From: Miltoncostaea sp963762825
GTDB lineage: Bacteria; Actinomycetota; Thermoleophilia; Miltoncostaeales; Miltoncostaeaceae
Assembly (NCBI GenBank): GCA_963762825.1
Contig: CAVXLZ010000004.1
Span: 1 to 64,000, forward strand
Reading direction: 5' to 3'
Length of the DNA stretch: 64,000 nucleotides
Each line of letters starts with the position of its first letter. Position 1 is the first letter of the stretch. Positions 9,480-18,622 of the stretch are shown here, piece after piece. The position numbers and the translations under genes were made by a program. The notes below the pieces were generated by a model. That model ran no database searches. It worked only from the letters and a program-made list of their open reading frames with translations, and had not been told where the DNA came from.

Positions 9480-10543
9480 CTACTTCGCCGCGTGTCGCGT
9501 GTGTGGCCCTTCTGAGGGCACACACACGTCGTCGCCACCGTTGTCGGCTCGAGCGATCGACTCACGGGCAAGCGGCCAGGCCTTCTTGAAGACCGCCTTG
9601 TCGCGGGTGGTGCCAAGCTTCGCCGCCGCGCTCGTTTGGGTGATGTCCGGCTCGGTGCGCAGAAGGCTGGCGAGTTGCTCAGCATCACGCTCGCCTCGGT
9701 CGGGATTCCGAAGGTCTAAGCTTCGCCCGAGCGCTGTCTCCGTAGGTCCATCTTCTGTTCGGCCTGGTGGCCGGCCGACAACACCACACGGAAGGGGTGT
9801 GCGCTGAAGATCGTGTGCTCTTGACCTTGATGTCATGGTCCTGTCTGCGCCCGTCGTCGCGACGAAGTAGGCCCTGTCAGGGCTCTGGAGAGCGTGCCCG
9901 ACCCGACCGATTCGTCGGCGCCTTGGTCTTCGTTTGCCTCGGCGGGGCGACGGTGACGGCGGCAGAACGTCAGTGCCCGGCGATCGCTTCGTAGCGCCGA
10001 GAGGTTGCGGAGTAGTTGGCGAAGTCGCGGGCGCCGATCCGTCCTTGGCGACGTCGTGGCTCGACGCAGGTACGTCAACGATGATCAGACCAGCATCGAT
10101 GCGCGCGCGCACGCTCGACGAGCCGCTCCGACCAGACAGCGTCCGACAGGTTGATCCCCGTCGGCTTGTAGGCGAAGTGGTAGGCCGAGCGAGCTCCTCT
10201 CTGTCCGGGTTAACACCGATACCGCGGGCGAGGACATCGAACCCGCGTCCGCAGCCCCTCGGCGGGTACCTCAAGGGCGACGTGCACGACAGGGCGCGAG
10301 CCGGCTTACCGCGAACTCGCCGAGGAACGGCCTTCTGTCGCTACGGCGATCGCGAGCATCAGCGCGATCCAGGTGCCGGCCTTCGGCGCCGCGGCGATCA
10401 ACCTCATCGCTCCGTCGGGCAGATCGGTCCACCAGCATGGGCATACGGTCGCCGGCCCGGTCGCGGAAGGTGCTCCACGGTTCAAGAGGCAGGGCTCGGC
10501 TCGTCGCCGGCGCTTGACGGCTGCGGAACGAACCCCAAGGCAT
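9480..10543 (-). pseudogene. RepA-like AAA_25 ATPase of the integrative element, heavily frameshifted
   Basis: Three frames together spell a RepA/AAA_25-type protein. A degenerate Walker A region (IAAAPKAGTWIALMLAIAVAT) is followed by EGRPFLGEFAV, then AYHFAYKPTGINLSDAVWSE and DAGLIIVDV in the Walker B position. After these come LLRNLSAL, YFVATTGADR and a C-terminal winged helix LRTEPDITQTSAAAKLGTTR. Hexameric RepA-like ATPases are common cargo of actinobacterial integrative elements next to xis and int genes. The number of indels (at least five) and the loss of a clean Walker A lysine mean it cannot be functional as written. No other gene of the element is visible between it and the IS3 copy at 10.8 kb. 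Confidence 0.55.
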
Positions 10544-10848
10544 CAGATCGAGTTGACTCCATGCCGACCGCCCTCGTCGCTCACGAGGAGACCTCAGCAG
10601 GCGGAGACGTGCGGTGAAACGCGCGCGCGCGCTCGGAGCCGATACTGGCCAGCCCTCAGGTGCGGGTCGGCCGAGCAGGCGAAGAGCCGAAGATCACGGC
10701 CCAGCGTGTCGACCGTTGGAGGCCGGGATCCGGGAAGCTTTGCCGAGCAGGTCGCGGAATAGGTGGCCGGGGGAGTCGGTGGTCCGGCACCCACGTCAAC
10801 GGATCTCCTGGACGGTCTTCTCCGCCTGGCTCTCGCGGACACGGGATT

Positions 10849-11718
10849 TCAAGCCGCGGCACCTGCCCTCTCGTAGTTGACGGGGCTCTGATAGCCGAGG
10901 CGTTCCTGAATGCGTGAGGGATTGAAGAACCCCTTGATGTAGTCGAACAGGGCCGAGCGCAGCAGGTCACGGGTCGGCCAGGCGGTGGAACTGGATCCAG
11001 GCGCAGCTCACCGGTTGAGGGTGGCCCAGAACGCCTCCACGACGGCATTGTCGAAGCAGTCGCCGGTGGAGCCGAACGATTGGGCGAGCTCCAGATCGGC
11101 CAGGCGCTGCGAGAAGGCCAGCGAGGTGTAAGTGCAGCCGCGATCGGAGTGGTGTACGAGGTTCCGGTCGGGCCGGCGGCGCTCGAAGGCCATCAGCAGT
11201 GCGTCGATCACCAGATCGGTGTTGGGCGAGGGACCCATCGCCCAGCCGACCACCCGGCGGCTGTGCAGGTCGATCACGCCGGCCAGGTAGAGCCAGCCCT
11301 CGTGGGTCCAGAACTGGGTGATGTCAGCGGCCCAGACCCGGTCGGGCCCGGCGGGTGCGAAGTCACGATGCACCAGATCGGGTGCCGGGGCTGTGTCCGG
11401 TCGCCCGGCCCGCCAGCGCCGGCGCGAGTGGACGCCCACGAGGCCCGCGACGCGCATCAGTCGTGCAACGCGGCGTCTCGAGCATCGCTCGCCGAGGCGG
11501 GCAAGCTCGGCATGCACGCGCGGGGCGCCGTAGGTACGGCGCGATCTGACGTGGATCTCGCCGATCAGCCCCGACAGGTGCTCGTCGCGACGGGCGTGGC
11601 GCGATGGCGGGCGGCGACACCAGTCATAGAAGCCCGAGCGCGAGCAGCCCACCACCCGACACAGCCGCTTGACGCTGTAGGCATCGCGATGGTCGTCAAC
11701 GAACCGGAAGCGGCTCAC
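10849..11718 (-). CDS. IS3-family transposase OrfB, frameshifted near its end
   Basis: DDE integrase-type transposase. MSRFRFVDDHRDAYSVKRLC is followed by an HTH_21 region (RRTYGAPRVHAELA) and the rve core with the three acidic residues: ADITQFWT, HHSDRGCTYTS, and the Glu in DNAVVEAFWATL. The intact frame stops at 11008 directly after ATLNR. The family C-terminus (TRDLLRSALFDYIKGFFNPS, then RIQERLGYQSPVNYERAG) follows in another frame to a stop at 10849. One or two indels near 10985-11005 therefore separate the last 50 residues from the catalytic core. All catalytic residues lie before the break. Confidence 0.8.
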
Positions 11719-12011
11719 CGGATCGTCTCCTTGGCGAAATAGGCGGCGGCCTTTCGCAGGATCTCGCGCTCGGTGCGCAGCTCGTGGACCTCACGCCGGA
11801 GCCGGCGCAGCTCGTCGCGCTCGGCCTCATTGAGGGCCCCGGGCTCGGCGGCGCGCGCGCTTCCCTGGCGCTCGGCGCGGACCCAGTTGCCGAGGGTCTT
11901 GTCGCTGATTCCCAGGTCCTTTGCGACCTGGGCGGTCGTCTTGTCGGTGTGCAGCACGAGACGCACGGCCTCGCGTCGGAACTCGGCTGGGTAGGTCGAG
12001 GATCGCCCCAT
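11715..12011 (-). CDS. IS3-family transposase OrfA
   Basis: 98 aa, MGRSSTYPAEFRREAVRLVL, with the HTH of the Tnp_1 family (TTAQVAKDLGISDKTLGNWV) at about residues 27-46. A leucine-zipper-like C-terminal helix (LRRLRREVHELRTEREILRK) follows, ending AAAYFAKETIR. This is the standard OrfA that binds the terminal repeats and is joined to OrfB by programmed -1 frameshifting. Its stop and the GTG of orfB overlap (GTGA, 11715-11718). Confidence 0.85.
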   Translation of the reverse strand: MGRSSTYPAEFRREAVRLVLHTDKTTAQVAKDLGISDKTLGNWVRAERQGSARAAEPGALNEAERDELRRLRREVHELRTEREILRKAAAYFAKETIR

Positions 12012-12073
12012 TCGGGACTCCTTCCTGTGGGCACGTGCCCACTTTCAGGTGTCCGTCGGAGCGAGGCAAGACC

Positions 12074-12564
12074 AATTGGGGTCCGCCCCCGCATGAGGGT
12101 CGAGCCGCTGGTTTCGGAGCGCCCCGGCCCCCATGGGCCTCGATACAGGATCAAGTTGTGGAACATCGGTCTGCGCGATGCGATCGCCGCGATCTCGGTG
12201 GAGGTGAGCGACTCGTCGATGCGCACGGCGGTCTCCTTCGGCTGGTCGGCCGCCCGAGACCCCCCGTCACCCGATCTCGGGCGACATGTCCGTGGACCCT
12301 GAATCGCCGGCCGCCGGAGCGTGCCCGGGGAAGCCCGATTCCTCGGACGCGGAAGGGGATCGTTGATTTCATCGACCCCGGTCGGGACGTCGAGATGCCG
12401 GAGCGCACGGTTGCCGTTGGCACCCCACCGGACGAGAGGCCGGGGAATGAGCTGCAACGATCGGCGTGTCAGCGGCTTCGCCGCGGTTGGCACACTCGCG
12501 CTGCTCGCGGACGTCAGCTCGTCCGATCTCCTCGAGGCAATGGACCGAACCGGTACCGCCGCGC
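12074..12564. other. Non-coding interval between IS3 and membrane gene
   Basis: About 490 bases with no family-like reading. A minus-strand frame contains ETAVRIDESLTSTEIAAIAS and RPMFHNLILYRGPWGPG, which looks protein-like over 35 residues but has no start, no end and no relative I recognise. It could be debris of a gene destroyed by the IS insertion. Confidence 0.35.
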
Positions 12565-13686
12565 TCACCCTGACGCGGGAGGTGACTCGCGCACGATCTG
12601 CCGTCGCATCACCTCGACCCCCCCGAAGACGAGGGCGACGAGGGCGAGGAAGCCCAGCAGCTGCCGGTTGCCGCTTTCGGGACCGAAGGCGAGGAACAGC
12701 ACGAACACGAATGCGACGCCGGAGTAGACGATCGCCAGGTGGTCGCGCATGGCCGGCGCGAGACGACGCCGGATCGTGGCGGCCCAGCGCGTCGGCCCCA
12801 GGACGAAGACGCCGAGAAGCAGGACGAGGCCATAGGCGATCAAGCCGTTGGCCACGTCGCGCAGCAGCCCGGTTGCGAGCAGCCAGGTGGTGACCCCCGC
12901 ATCGTGCGTCACAGGCGAGGTCACCGCGTCGATCACCGCATTCCCGGCGATCCGGCGCACCGCGATCAGCAGCAGGCCCACGCCGATGAGACCGAGCGCC
13001 GTTGCGCGCAGCACCTCGCGACGGAAGCCGCGGCCCAGGTACACGGCGAGCGTGATCAGGAGGAGGGCCAGGATCGCGAGCCACACGGAGAGCGTGCGGA
13101 TCAGCTTCACCCCGTCCTGCGCGGCGCTCAGCTGGTCGGAGCGCAACACCGTGATACGCCCGGCGTCCGGCGCAAGGTCGACCTGCAGGCCGATCCGCTG
13201 GCCGAGCTGCGTCACCAGCGGGCGCAGGTCGAGGATCACGCTATCGCCCTCGGTCAACACCAGCCCCTCCGGATCCCCGTCGAGGATCGCCACGAGTCGG
13301 CGGTGCGCCGTCCGGTTGGCCTCCTTCCAGATCTGCTGCACCGCGGGGCGCTCCAGGAGCTGAAGGGCCGAGGCCTCGGCCGCCTGGCGCAGGAGCCCCG
13401 CGGCCGGAGCCGCGAGCGGATCGAGATCGGGCGGGAGCGCCTGCCGCAGGCCCGCCTCGATGTCCGTGTTGGCGTACAGCGCATCCACGAGGTCCGCGGC
13501 GACCACCTGCCGCACGTCCTCGTTCTCGAGCAGACGGCCGCTGGCGTCGGCCCAGTTGTCGGTGTCGAGCGCCTGGCGCTTGACCCAGACCGTCAGCGAT
13601 GACGCCACCAGGACCACGACCGCGAGCCCGAGCACGCTCCAGACCAGCCACCGGCGGCCCACCAGCGATTCGATGAACTGGCGCAT
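12565..13686 (-). CDS. Multi-pass membrane protein with large external domain
   Basis: 373 aa from ATG 13686 (GGAG upstream; a longer frame starts at 13734). One N-terminal helix (LVWSVLGLAVVVLVASSLTV, residues 13-33) is followed by a helical extracytoplasmic domain of about 170 residues (DTDNWADASGRLLENEDVRQ onward). Then come four or five membrane helices (VWLAILALLLITLAVYLG, ALGLIGVGLLLIAV, GLIAYGLVLLLGVFVLG, VYSGVAFVFVLFLAFG). The layout matches actinobacterial conserved integral membrane proteins of unknown function. It reads convergently with nothing and is followed by the IS3 scar. Confidence 0.65.
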   Translation of the reverse strand: MRQFIESLVGRRWLVWSVLGLAVVVLVASSLTVWVKRQALDTDNWADASGRLLENEDVRQVVAADLVDALYANTDIEAGLRQALPPDLDPLAAPAAGLLRQAAEASALQLLERPAVQQIWKEANRTAHRRLVAILDGDPEGLVLTEGDSVILDLRPLVTQLGQRIGLQVDLAPDAGRITVLRSDQLSAAQDGVKLIRTLSVWLAILALLLITLAVYLGRGFRREVLRATALGLIGVGLLLIAVRRIAGNAVIDAVTSPVTHDAGVTTWLLATGLLRDVANGLIAYGLVLLLGVFVLGPTRWAATIRRRLAPAMRDHLAIVYSGVAFVFVLFLAFGPESGNRQLLGFLALVALVFGGVEVMRRQIVRESPPASG

Positions 13687-13857
13687 CAGGCGATCTCCTC
13701 GGATTCGTCGTGGGCGAACGGCCCGGAGTATCACGCGCCACCCCAGTATCCGGTCGCCTGGCCGAGCCCAGGCTACCTACGCCCGCACCCTCGAGTCGCC
13801 CCCACGGCCCGCCGGCGTCGAGTCGGCGAGCGGCAGCTCTGCCGAGCGGGAATGCCA

Positions 13858-15801
13858 TCACGACGTCGAGCGTTCGGCAGGGGCCGGCGCCGCGGCAGAA
13901 TGGAGCGGCTCGGCCGGTCCGAGCCCCTCGAGCTGGGCCCGCGCGTCGCCGTACAGGAGCACGAAGGCGGCGGCCGAGAAACACACGACCACGGCCGAGG
14001 ACGCGGAGACCAGCACCGAGAACAACCCCAGGGGGATGCCGGCGAGCAGGATCAGCAGCACGAGCCCGACCGACACGGCGACCAGGCCGATCAGGGCGTT
14101 CAGGGCGACGACGATCGCGGCGGTGTGAAACCAGCGACCCCGGACCAGCTCGGTGCTCCGATCCAAGGCGGCTCGCCCGCCGAGCCCCTCCAGCATCACC
14201 ACCGGGGCGATCAGCTGATAGCGCACGAGCTGCCGGATGCCCCAGGGGATACCGACGACGCTGATCAGCAGCGCGCCGACGATCACGATCGCTCGCACGA
14301 GCGCCCCGACGAGGTCGCCGATCCTGGCGAAGGTCCGCCGGAACGCCTCGACCCCCCCGACCTCGACCCCGCCCTCGAGGCCGTGAATCAGGGTCGCGAC
14401 CGCCGCGGTGACGAAGACGAACCCGATCGCGTAGCCGACGCCACCGGCGACGAGCGTGAGAAACACACCGACCGCACCGAGGCCGCGATCGCCATCCACC
14501 AACGAGCCGATCGGCGGGATGAGCTGCAGCAGCACGACGACCAGACCGATGACCAGCGCCACCGGCATGTAGATCAGCGCGACCTCGATGAAGTGGACCG
14601 GCCGGGCCCGCACGAACTGGGGTGCCGAGGCGATGATCTGGCCGGCCCGGCGGCGGCGGGCGATCGGGAGCGGGCGGACGCGCGTCCAGTCGGTGCGGCC
14701 GAGAAGCACGCTCGCCAGCGCGAAGATGAGTGCGGCCGCGATCACGAGCGGCAGCGGGTCCGTCTTGAGCCCGATCAGCTGATTCGAACCCCAGCCGACG
14801 GCGCCGCAGAACGCATTGACCGTCTGGCTGCCCACGTCGTTGCCCGCCGGGACGGTCGAGCTGGAGGGGCGCAGGTTGTCCTGCCAGTCGATGGGCTTCA
14901 ACCAGCGGTCCTTCTGAGCGGGACCGGTCGGCCCGTTGAACGGCCCCGACTGGCGCTCACCCCACCGGCCTTTGAAGGACAGCCACGCGAGCGGATCGTC
15001 GGGGTCGTCGACGGCGTCCGGAAGGACGACCACCTCGGGCTCGATGGCATCCGACGGACCGCCGGTCTTGTCGCAGCCGAACCCCTCGGAGCCGCTGCGA
15101 CCGAGGTAGAGATCGGAGCCGTAGTAGCTCGCGTGCGAACCGCGCGATGAGTACACGACCGGGTGCGTGCCGCGCCGCTCGAGCTTGTCGTCATCCCAGC
15201 CGGCGCGCTCTCCACCCTCGTGTTGGGCATAGCCGACGCTCACCGGCTCGGCGGACAGCGCCTCCTCGATCGTCCCGGCGTCGAAAACGAGCTGGATGCC
15301 CTCCCAGTCGCCCTCGTGCTTGTTGTTCCAGTCGTTGAAGTACCAGAAGAACCAGTACTGCAGCGCCAGCTGGCCGGGTCGGTCGGCCTGTCCGACGATG
15401 TGGGCGTAGACGACCGGGGGACGCCCGCCGGAGTAGGTTCGGAAGTCCTGTTCGTAGATGCAGCCGGGGGCCAGCGCGCTGCCGGGGAAGTCGAGGTAGA
15501 AGCCCTCACCCAGCCCGGCCACGTCCGAGGCGCCGGGGCCCTTCATCAGGACCGGGTTGCCCGTCCCGAGCTGGCGGACGAAGATCTGCGGATTGTCGAG
15601 GACGATGTCGACCGACGTGGGCGCGTACTGCTCGCCCTCCGTGTCACACGGATCCTCCCGCACCTTCAGCATCATCACCGGCGAATGGCGATCTGCGAGC
15701 CGCTGGGCCTGGTCGTCCTGGCCGAGGGCCGGCGATGGCACGCCGGCGAGGACCAGGATGAGCGTGAGCACCACGATCACCGCGGACGCCGTCAGGGCCA
15801 C
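13858..15801 (-). CDS. Vps62-like exported domain fused to a multi-pass membrane domain
   Basis: 647 aa. A signal peptide (ALTASAVIVVLTLILVLAGV, cleaved near ALG-QDD) leads a Vps62/DUF946-like domain: HSPVMMLKVRED, ALQYWFFWYFNDWNNKHEGD, WEGIQLVFD, YSSRGSHASYYGSDLYLG. These are motifs of a family seen in fungal vacuolar proteins and in bacteria. From about residue 345 a helix precedes a six-helix C-terminal part (IEVALIYMPVALVIGLVVVL onward) with the IPWGIRQLVRYQLIAPVVML and RSTELVRGRWF motifs of the glycerophosphodiester-phosphodiesterase membrane domain. The role is unknown; it is probably an envelope protein with its Vps62 part outside. It starts 201 bases from the divergent small membrane gene at 16.0 kb. 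Confidence 0.7.
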   Translation of the reverse strand: MALTASAVIVVLTLILVLAGVPSPALGQDDQAQRLADRHSPVMMLKVREDPCDTEGEQYAPTSVDIVLDNPQIFVRQLGTGNPVLMKGPGASDVAGLGEGFYLDFPGSALAPGCIYEQDFRTYSGGRPPVVYAHIVGQADRPGQLALQYWFFWYFNDWNNKHEGDWEGIQLVFDAGTIEEALSAEPVSVGYAQHEGGERAGWDDDKLERRGTHPVVYSSRGSHASYYGSDLYLGRSGSEGFGCDKTGGPSDAIEPEVVVLPDAVDDPDDPLAWLSFKGRWGERQSGPFNGPTGPAQKDRWLKPIDWQDNLRPSSSTVPAGNDVGSQTVNAFCGAVGWGSNQLIGLKTDPLPLVIAAALIFALASVLLGRTDWTRVRPLPIARRRRAGQIIASAPQFVRARPVHFIEVALIYMPVALVIGLVVVLLQLIPPIGSLVDGDRGLGAVGVFLTLVAGGVGYAIGFVFVTAAVATLIHGLEGGVEVGGVEAFRRTFARIGDLVGALVRAIVIVGALLISVVGIPWGIRQLVRYQLIAPVVMLEGLGGRAALDRSTELVRGRWFHTAAIVVALNALIGLVAVSVGLVLLILLAGIPLGLFSVLVSASSAVVVCFSAAAFVLLYGDARAQLEGLGPAEPLHSAAAPAPAERSTS

Positions 15802-16002
15802 CGGTCGTGGTGGGACCCCGTCGGAGAGAGCCCGTGCGTGGGAGCAAAGCGCGATCGGAGAGCCTTTCCGGACTGGGCCGGGGCGGAGTATACGAAGCTC
15901 GCGATGACGGGCTCCGCCTGTGCCATCGGCCCACAGGCTCGCCTCAGGATGTCGGCGCCTTCCTCATCCGCACCGCGTTGACACCAGGACATCTCCCAGT
16001 TC

Positions 16003-16409
16003 GTGGTGGCGGCGGCCGCGGGGTTCGCCGTCACTCTGATCACGTCGCCGTATCGGGGGCGCAGACTCTGGTTCGTCCGCCTTGCGCGGCGCCGGCGGTC
16101 TGGCTCGCGCTGTCGGTGGTCTACTTCGACTCGACCATGGAGGCGGCGGCGGACCCCGGGTTCGGGGTGCCGGGCCTGGTCGCGGCCGTTCTATCGATCC
16201 CCACCGCGCTCAGCTTGCTGATAGACCTGTTCGTGCCGGAGGAGCTCACCTCGTTGCGTGAGAGCCGCCTCGTCGTGTCCGCCGCCGCGGCGATCGTGCT
16301 GATCGCAGTGGCCGGCTATGCGATGGGGGCGAACAACGACGGCTTCCCCACGTGCCAGGACTTCACGATCGCCGGATCGGACCGGCCGGCGAACTGCGCA
16401 CCGAGATGA
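16003..16409 (+). CDS. Small multi-helix membrane protein, one frameshift
   Basis: A GTG at 16003 opens VVAAAAGFAVTLITSPYRGR, which continues after one indel near 16083 into APAVWLALSVVYFDSTMEAA, then VAAVLSIPTALSLLIDLFVP and LVVSAAAAIVLIAVAGYAMG, ending CQDFTIAGSDRPANCAPR. With the indel fixed it has about four membrane helices and 135 residues, and an acidic/Cys-containing C-terminus. Without repair the best start is GTG 16116 or ATG 16137. No family recognised. Confidence 0.5.
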
Positions 16410-16506
16410 CACCGGGTGACCGACGGATGACCCGCGGCACAACAGGGGATCGCCGGCTCGGCACGACTGAGGGCGAGGATGCGCGTCGGGCGACCGCGAT
16501 GCGACA

Positions 16507-17193
16507 TCACGCCGTGGCGACGGCGATGTCCATGATCGCGTGACCGGCGCCGTCGAGCCGATCGGCCGCGTTCGAGAGATGGCGGTACACCTCGCGCCGC
16601 CGAAGGGCGTCGAGCAGCCCCTCGATCGCCTCCCCGTGTGTGCCCCATCGCTCCGCGACGTCGGCCCCGAAGAGCTCCGAGAAGGCCGCGCGGTAGACCT
16701 TCTCCACCCGTCGCTCGGCCTTGTGAACGCGCGCGATGTGCTCGGCCACCAGCGCCGGATCGCCACCCAGCCCCGCGATCCCGGCCTTCAGCTCGCGGGC
16801 CCCTTCGCAGAGGATCTCGGCGATGGCGACGACGGTCGCGTCGGGCTCCGCGGCGAGCATCCCCATCTCACGCACAGTGGTCTTGGCGTAGTTGGCCACG
16901 TCGTCGATGCGGCGGATGGCGACCGCGGTGAGATCACGGTCGAACATCGTCGTGAACGATCGGTTGAGCGTGTCGAGGTTCCGCTCCCGCAGGCGATCGC
17001 CGCGCTTCTCGATCGCGGAGACCTTCTCTGCGGTCACGGCCTCACCCGTGCGCGCGTACTCGGCCAGGGCGTCGAGGGCGTCGGCGGCGATCTGGGCCTG
17101 GTCCGCCAGGAGGACGGAGAAGTCGGCGGTGCGCGGGAACATGCTGCGCGTGAGCCGCGAGAGCGCGGGTCGATAGCGGCGCGGCGCGGTCAC
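16507..17193 (-). CDS. DUF47 (PhoU-like) phosphate transport regulator
   Basis: All-helical DUF47 protein that typically partners PiT transporters: FPRTADFSVLLADQAQIAAD, VSAIEKRGDRLRERNLDTLN, DLTAVAIRRIDDVANYAKTT and ARVHKAERRVEKVYRAAFSE, ending in HLSNAADRLDGAGHAIMDIA. The E/D-x-x-D metal-cluster residues of PhoU-like bundles lie in the IEKRGD and RRIDDVAN segments. The GTG at 17193 begins 13 bases after the PiT stop, so the two are co-transcribed; an internal ATG at 17142 (MFPRTAD) is the start usual for relatives. It probably modulates phosphate flux by the adjacent carrier. Confidence 0.85.
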   Translation of the reverse strand: MTAPRRYRPALSRLTRSMFPRTADFSVLLADQAQIAADALDALAEYARTGEAVTAEKVSAIEKRGDRLRERNLDTLNRSFTTMFDRDLTAVAIRRIDDVANYAKTTVREMGMLAAEPDATVVAIAEILCEGARELKAGIAGLGGDPALVAEHIARVHKAERRVEKVYRAAFSELFGADVAERWGTHGEAIEGLLDALRRREVYRHLSNAADRLDGAGHAIMDIAVATA

Positions 17194-17206
17194 GAGGCCA
17201 CGACCG

Positions 17207-18244
17207 TCAGCCCGCGAGCGCGGCGGCGGCCGCGACCAGCGCATAGAGGGCGAGCCCGGCGGCCGCGGCTGCGGGGAAGGTGATCAGCCACACCACGATC
17301 ATCGCCTTGCCGGTGTCCCAGCGCACCCCCCGGGGCCGCTCCGCAGAGCCCGCGCCGATGATCGACGAGGCCACGACCTGGGTGGTGGAGACCGGGCCGC
17401 CCAGCAGAGCCGCACCGTAGACCACACCCGCGGCGCCGGCCTGTGCGCCGATGGCGTGCAGGGGCTCGAGCCGGTAGATCCCGAAGCCGAGGGTGCGCGC
17501 GATCCCCCACCCGCCGGACACGCCGCCGATCACCAGCGTCGCCGCCGAGACCGCGATCACCCACAGGGGGATCGAGAACGACGACTGGCGGCCGCCCAGG
17601 ACGAGCGCCAGGGCGATCACGCCCATGCTCTTCTGCGCCTCGTTGCCGCCGTGGGCGAAAGCGAGCAGGCCGGTACCGCCCACCAGCAGGCGGCGCAGGG
17701 GGCGATTGGCGCGCCGCGTCGCACGGCGCAGCGCGAGGCGACCGAGCCGGAACACCACGAAGCCCGCTGCGAGACCGACGATCGGCGAGAGGATCAGCGC
17801 AACGAGGATCTTGGTCACGCCCTCCAGCTTCCCGTCGGCGAGGGCCGAGAGCCCCCACTGCACGTGGCCGGGACCCGCGGCGGCCACGGTGACGCCCACG
17901 AGCCCGCCGACCAGGGCATGGGTCGAGGAGGAGGGGATCCCGAACCACCACGTGACGATGTTCCACACCGCCGCCCCCGCGATGCCTGCGGCCACGATCC
18001 CGAGCGCGGTCGTGGGAGCCTCGTCCGACAGGGTCACGAAACCGCTGATCGTGTCGGCGACGGCCGTCCCGGCCAGGAAGGGCCCGATGAAGACCATGAC
18101 CGCGAAGAACGCCAGGCCGCCCGCCGGTCGGATCGCGCGCGTGACGACCGCCGGCGTGCAGACCTCGGCCGCGTCATGGAAGCCGCTGGTGACGTTGAAG
18201 GCGATCGCGGAGATCAGGGCCAGCACAAGGAGCGTGGTTTCCAT
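17207..18244 (-). CDS. pit: PiT-family inorganic phosphate transporter
   Basis: 345 aa, about ten membrane helices. The two inverted PiT repeats are visible: NVTSGFHDAAEVCTPAVVTR near residue 18 and HGGNEAQKSMGVIALALVLG near 190. The signature GIPSSSTHALVGGLVGV lies near 105, with its repeat GPVSTTQVVASSIIGAGSAE. PiT carriers move metal-phosphate with protons or sodium. Two substitutions stand out: GFHDAAEV and HGGNEAQ where most relatives have N/D-rich GFHDAAN and HGxND, so coupling may differ. It forms a two-gene unit with DUF47. Confidence 0.85.
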   Translation of the reverse strand: METTLLVLALISAIAFNVTSGFHDAAEVCTPAVVTRAIRPAGGLAFFAVMVFIGPFLAGTAVADTISGFVTLSDEAPTTALGIVAAGIAGAAVWNIVTWWFGIPSSSTHALVGGLVGVTVAAAGPGHVQWGLSALADGKLEGVTKILVALILSPIVGLAAGFVVFRLGRLALRRATRRANRPLRRLLVGGTGLLAFAHGGNEAQKSMGVIALALVLGGRQSSFSIPLWVIAVSAATLVIGGVSGGWGIARTLGFGIYRLEPLHAIGAQAGAAGVVYGAALLGGPVSTTQVVASSIIGAGSAERPRGVRWDTGKAMIVVWLITFPAAAAAGLALYALVAAAAALAG

Positions 18245-18622
18245 CGCGCCCTATCGGGCCGCTTCCGGAGCGCGGCCTCGGCTCGCGTGATCGACGACCC
18301 CCATCGAGAGCGACCGCCGGCCGAGCGTCCGGATGAACGGATTGCATCGCTGCCGGGACATGAGTCTCCTCGGGCCGCGCCGGGCCTCCGTCTCCTGCGA
18401 CGACGGACCACCGCTCAGGGGCTGCAGGATACTCAGGCCCAGGCCGGCGGCGGCGATCAGGGTGAGAAGGCGGCGAGCAACGTCGTGCGCTGAGAGATCA
18501 TGGGCCCCGAGGACACCCCCTCCAGGTCCAGGATCGTCTCAGCGTGCACCAGCCGGCTCACCCGGGCCGCCCCACCCATGGGCCCTCTTCAGCGCCCGGG
18601 GAAGGTAGGGTTCCGTCGAGTG
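18245..18622. other. Divergent promoter interval, no gene seen
   Basis: 378 bases between the start of the phosphate transporter (minus) and the start of the membrane gene at 18,623 (plus). No frame here looks coding and no clear hairpin or tRNA is visible. By position it must hold the promoters of both operons; I could not pick a -35/-10 pair with confidence. Confidence 0.4.

Larger units (their letters stand above)
10814..12073 (-). mobile_element. IS3-family insertion sequence
   Basis: The element carries overlapping orfA and orfB on the minus strand. Imperfect terminal inverted repeats are visible: the plus strand at 10814 reads GGTCTTCTCCGCCTGGC and continues to CGGACAC, while the complement of the other end (12073 downward) reads GGTCTTGCCTCGCTCC and also reaches CGGACAC. 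I did not find a clear target duplication at the ends. Insertion lies between the RepA-like remnant and the membrane-protein gene at 12.6 kb. About 1.26 kb is the normal size for the family. Confidence 0.75.

Noticed and set aside
12151..12423. A gene in the interval after the IS3 element
   Set aside because: The protein-like stretch is only about 35 residues, with no start, no stop in a sensible place and no recognisable relative.
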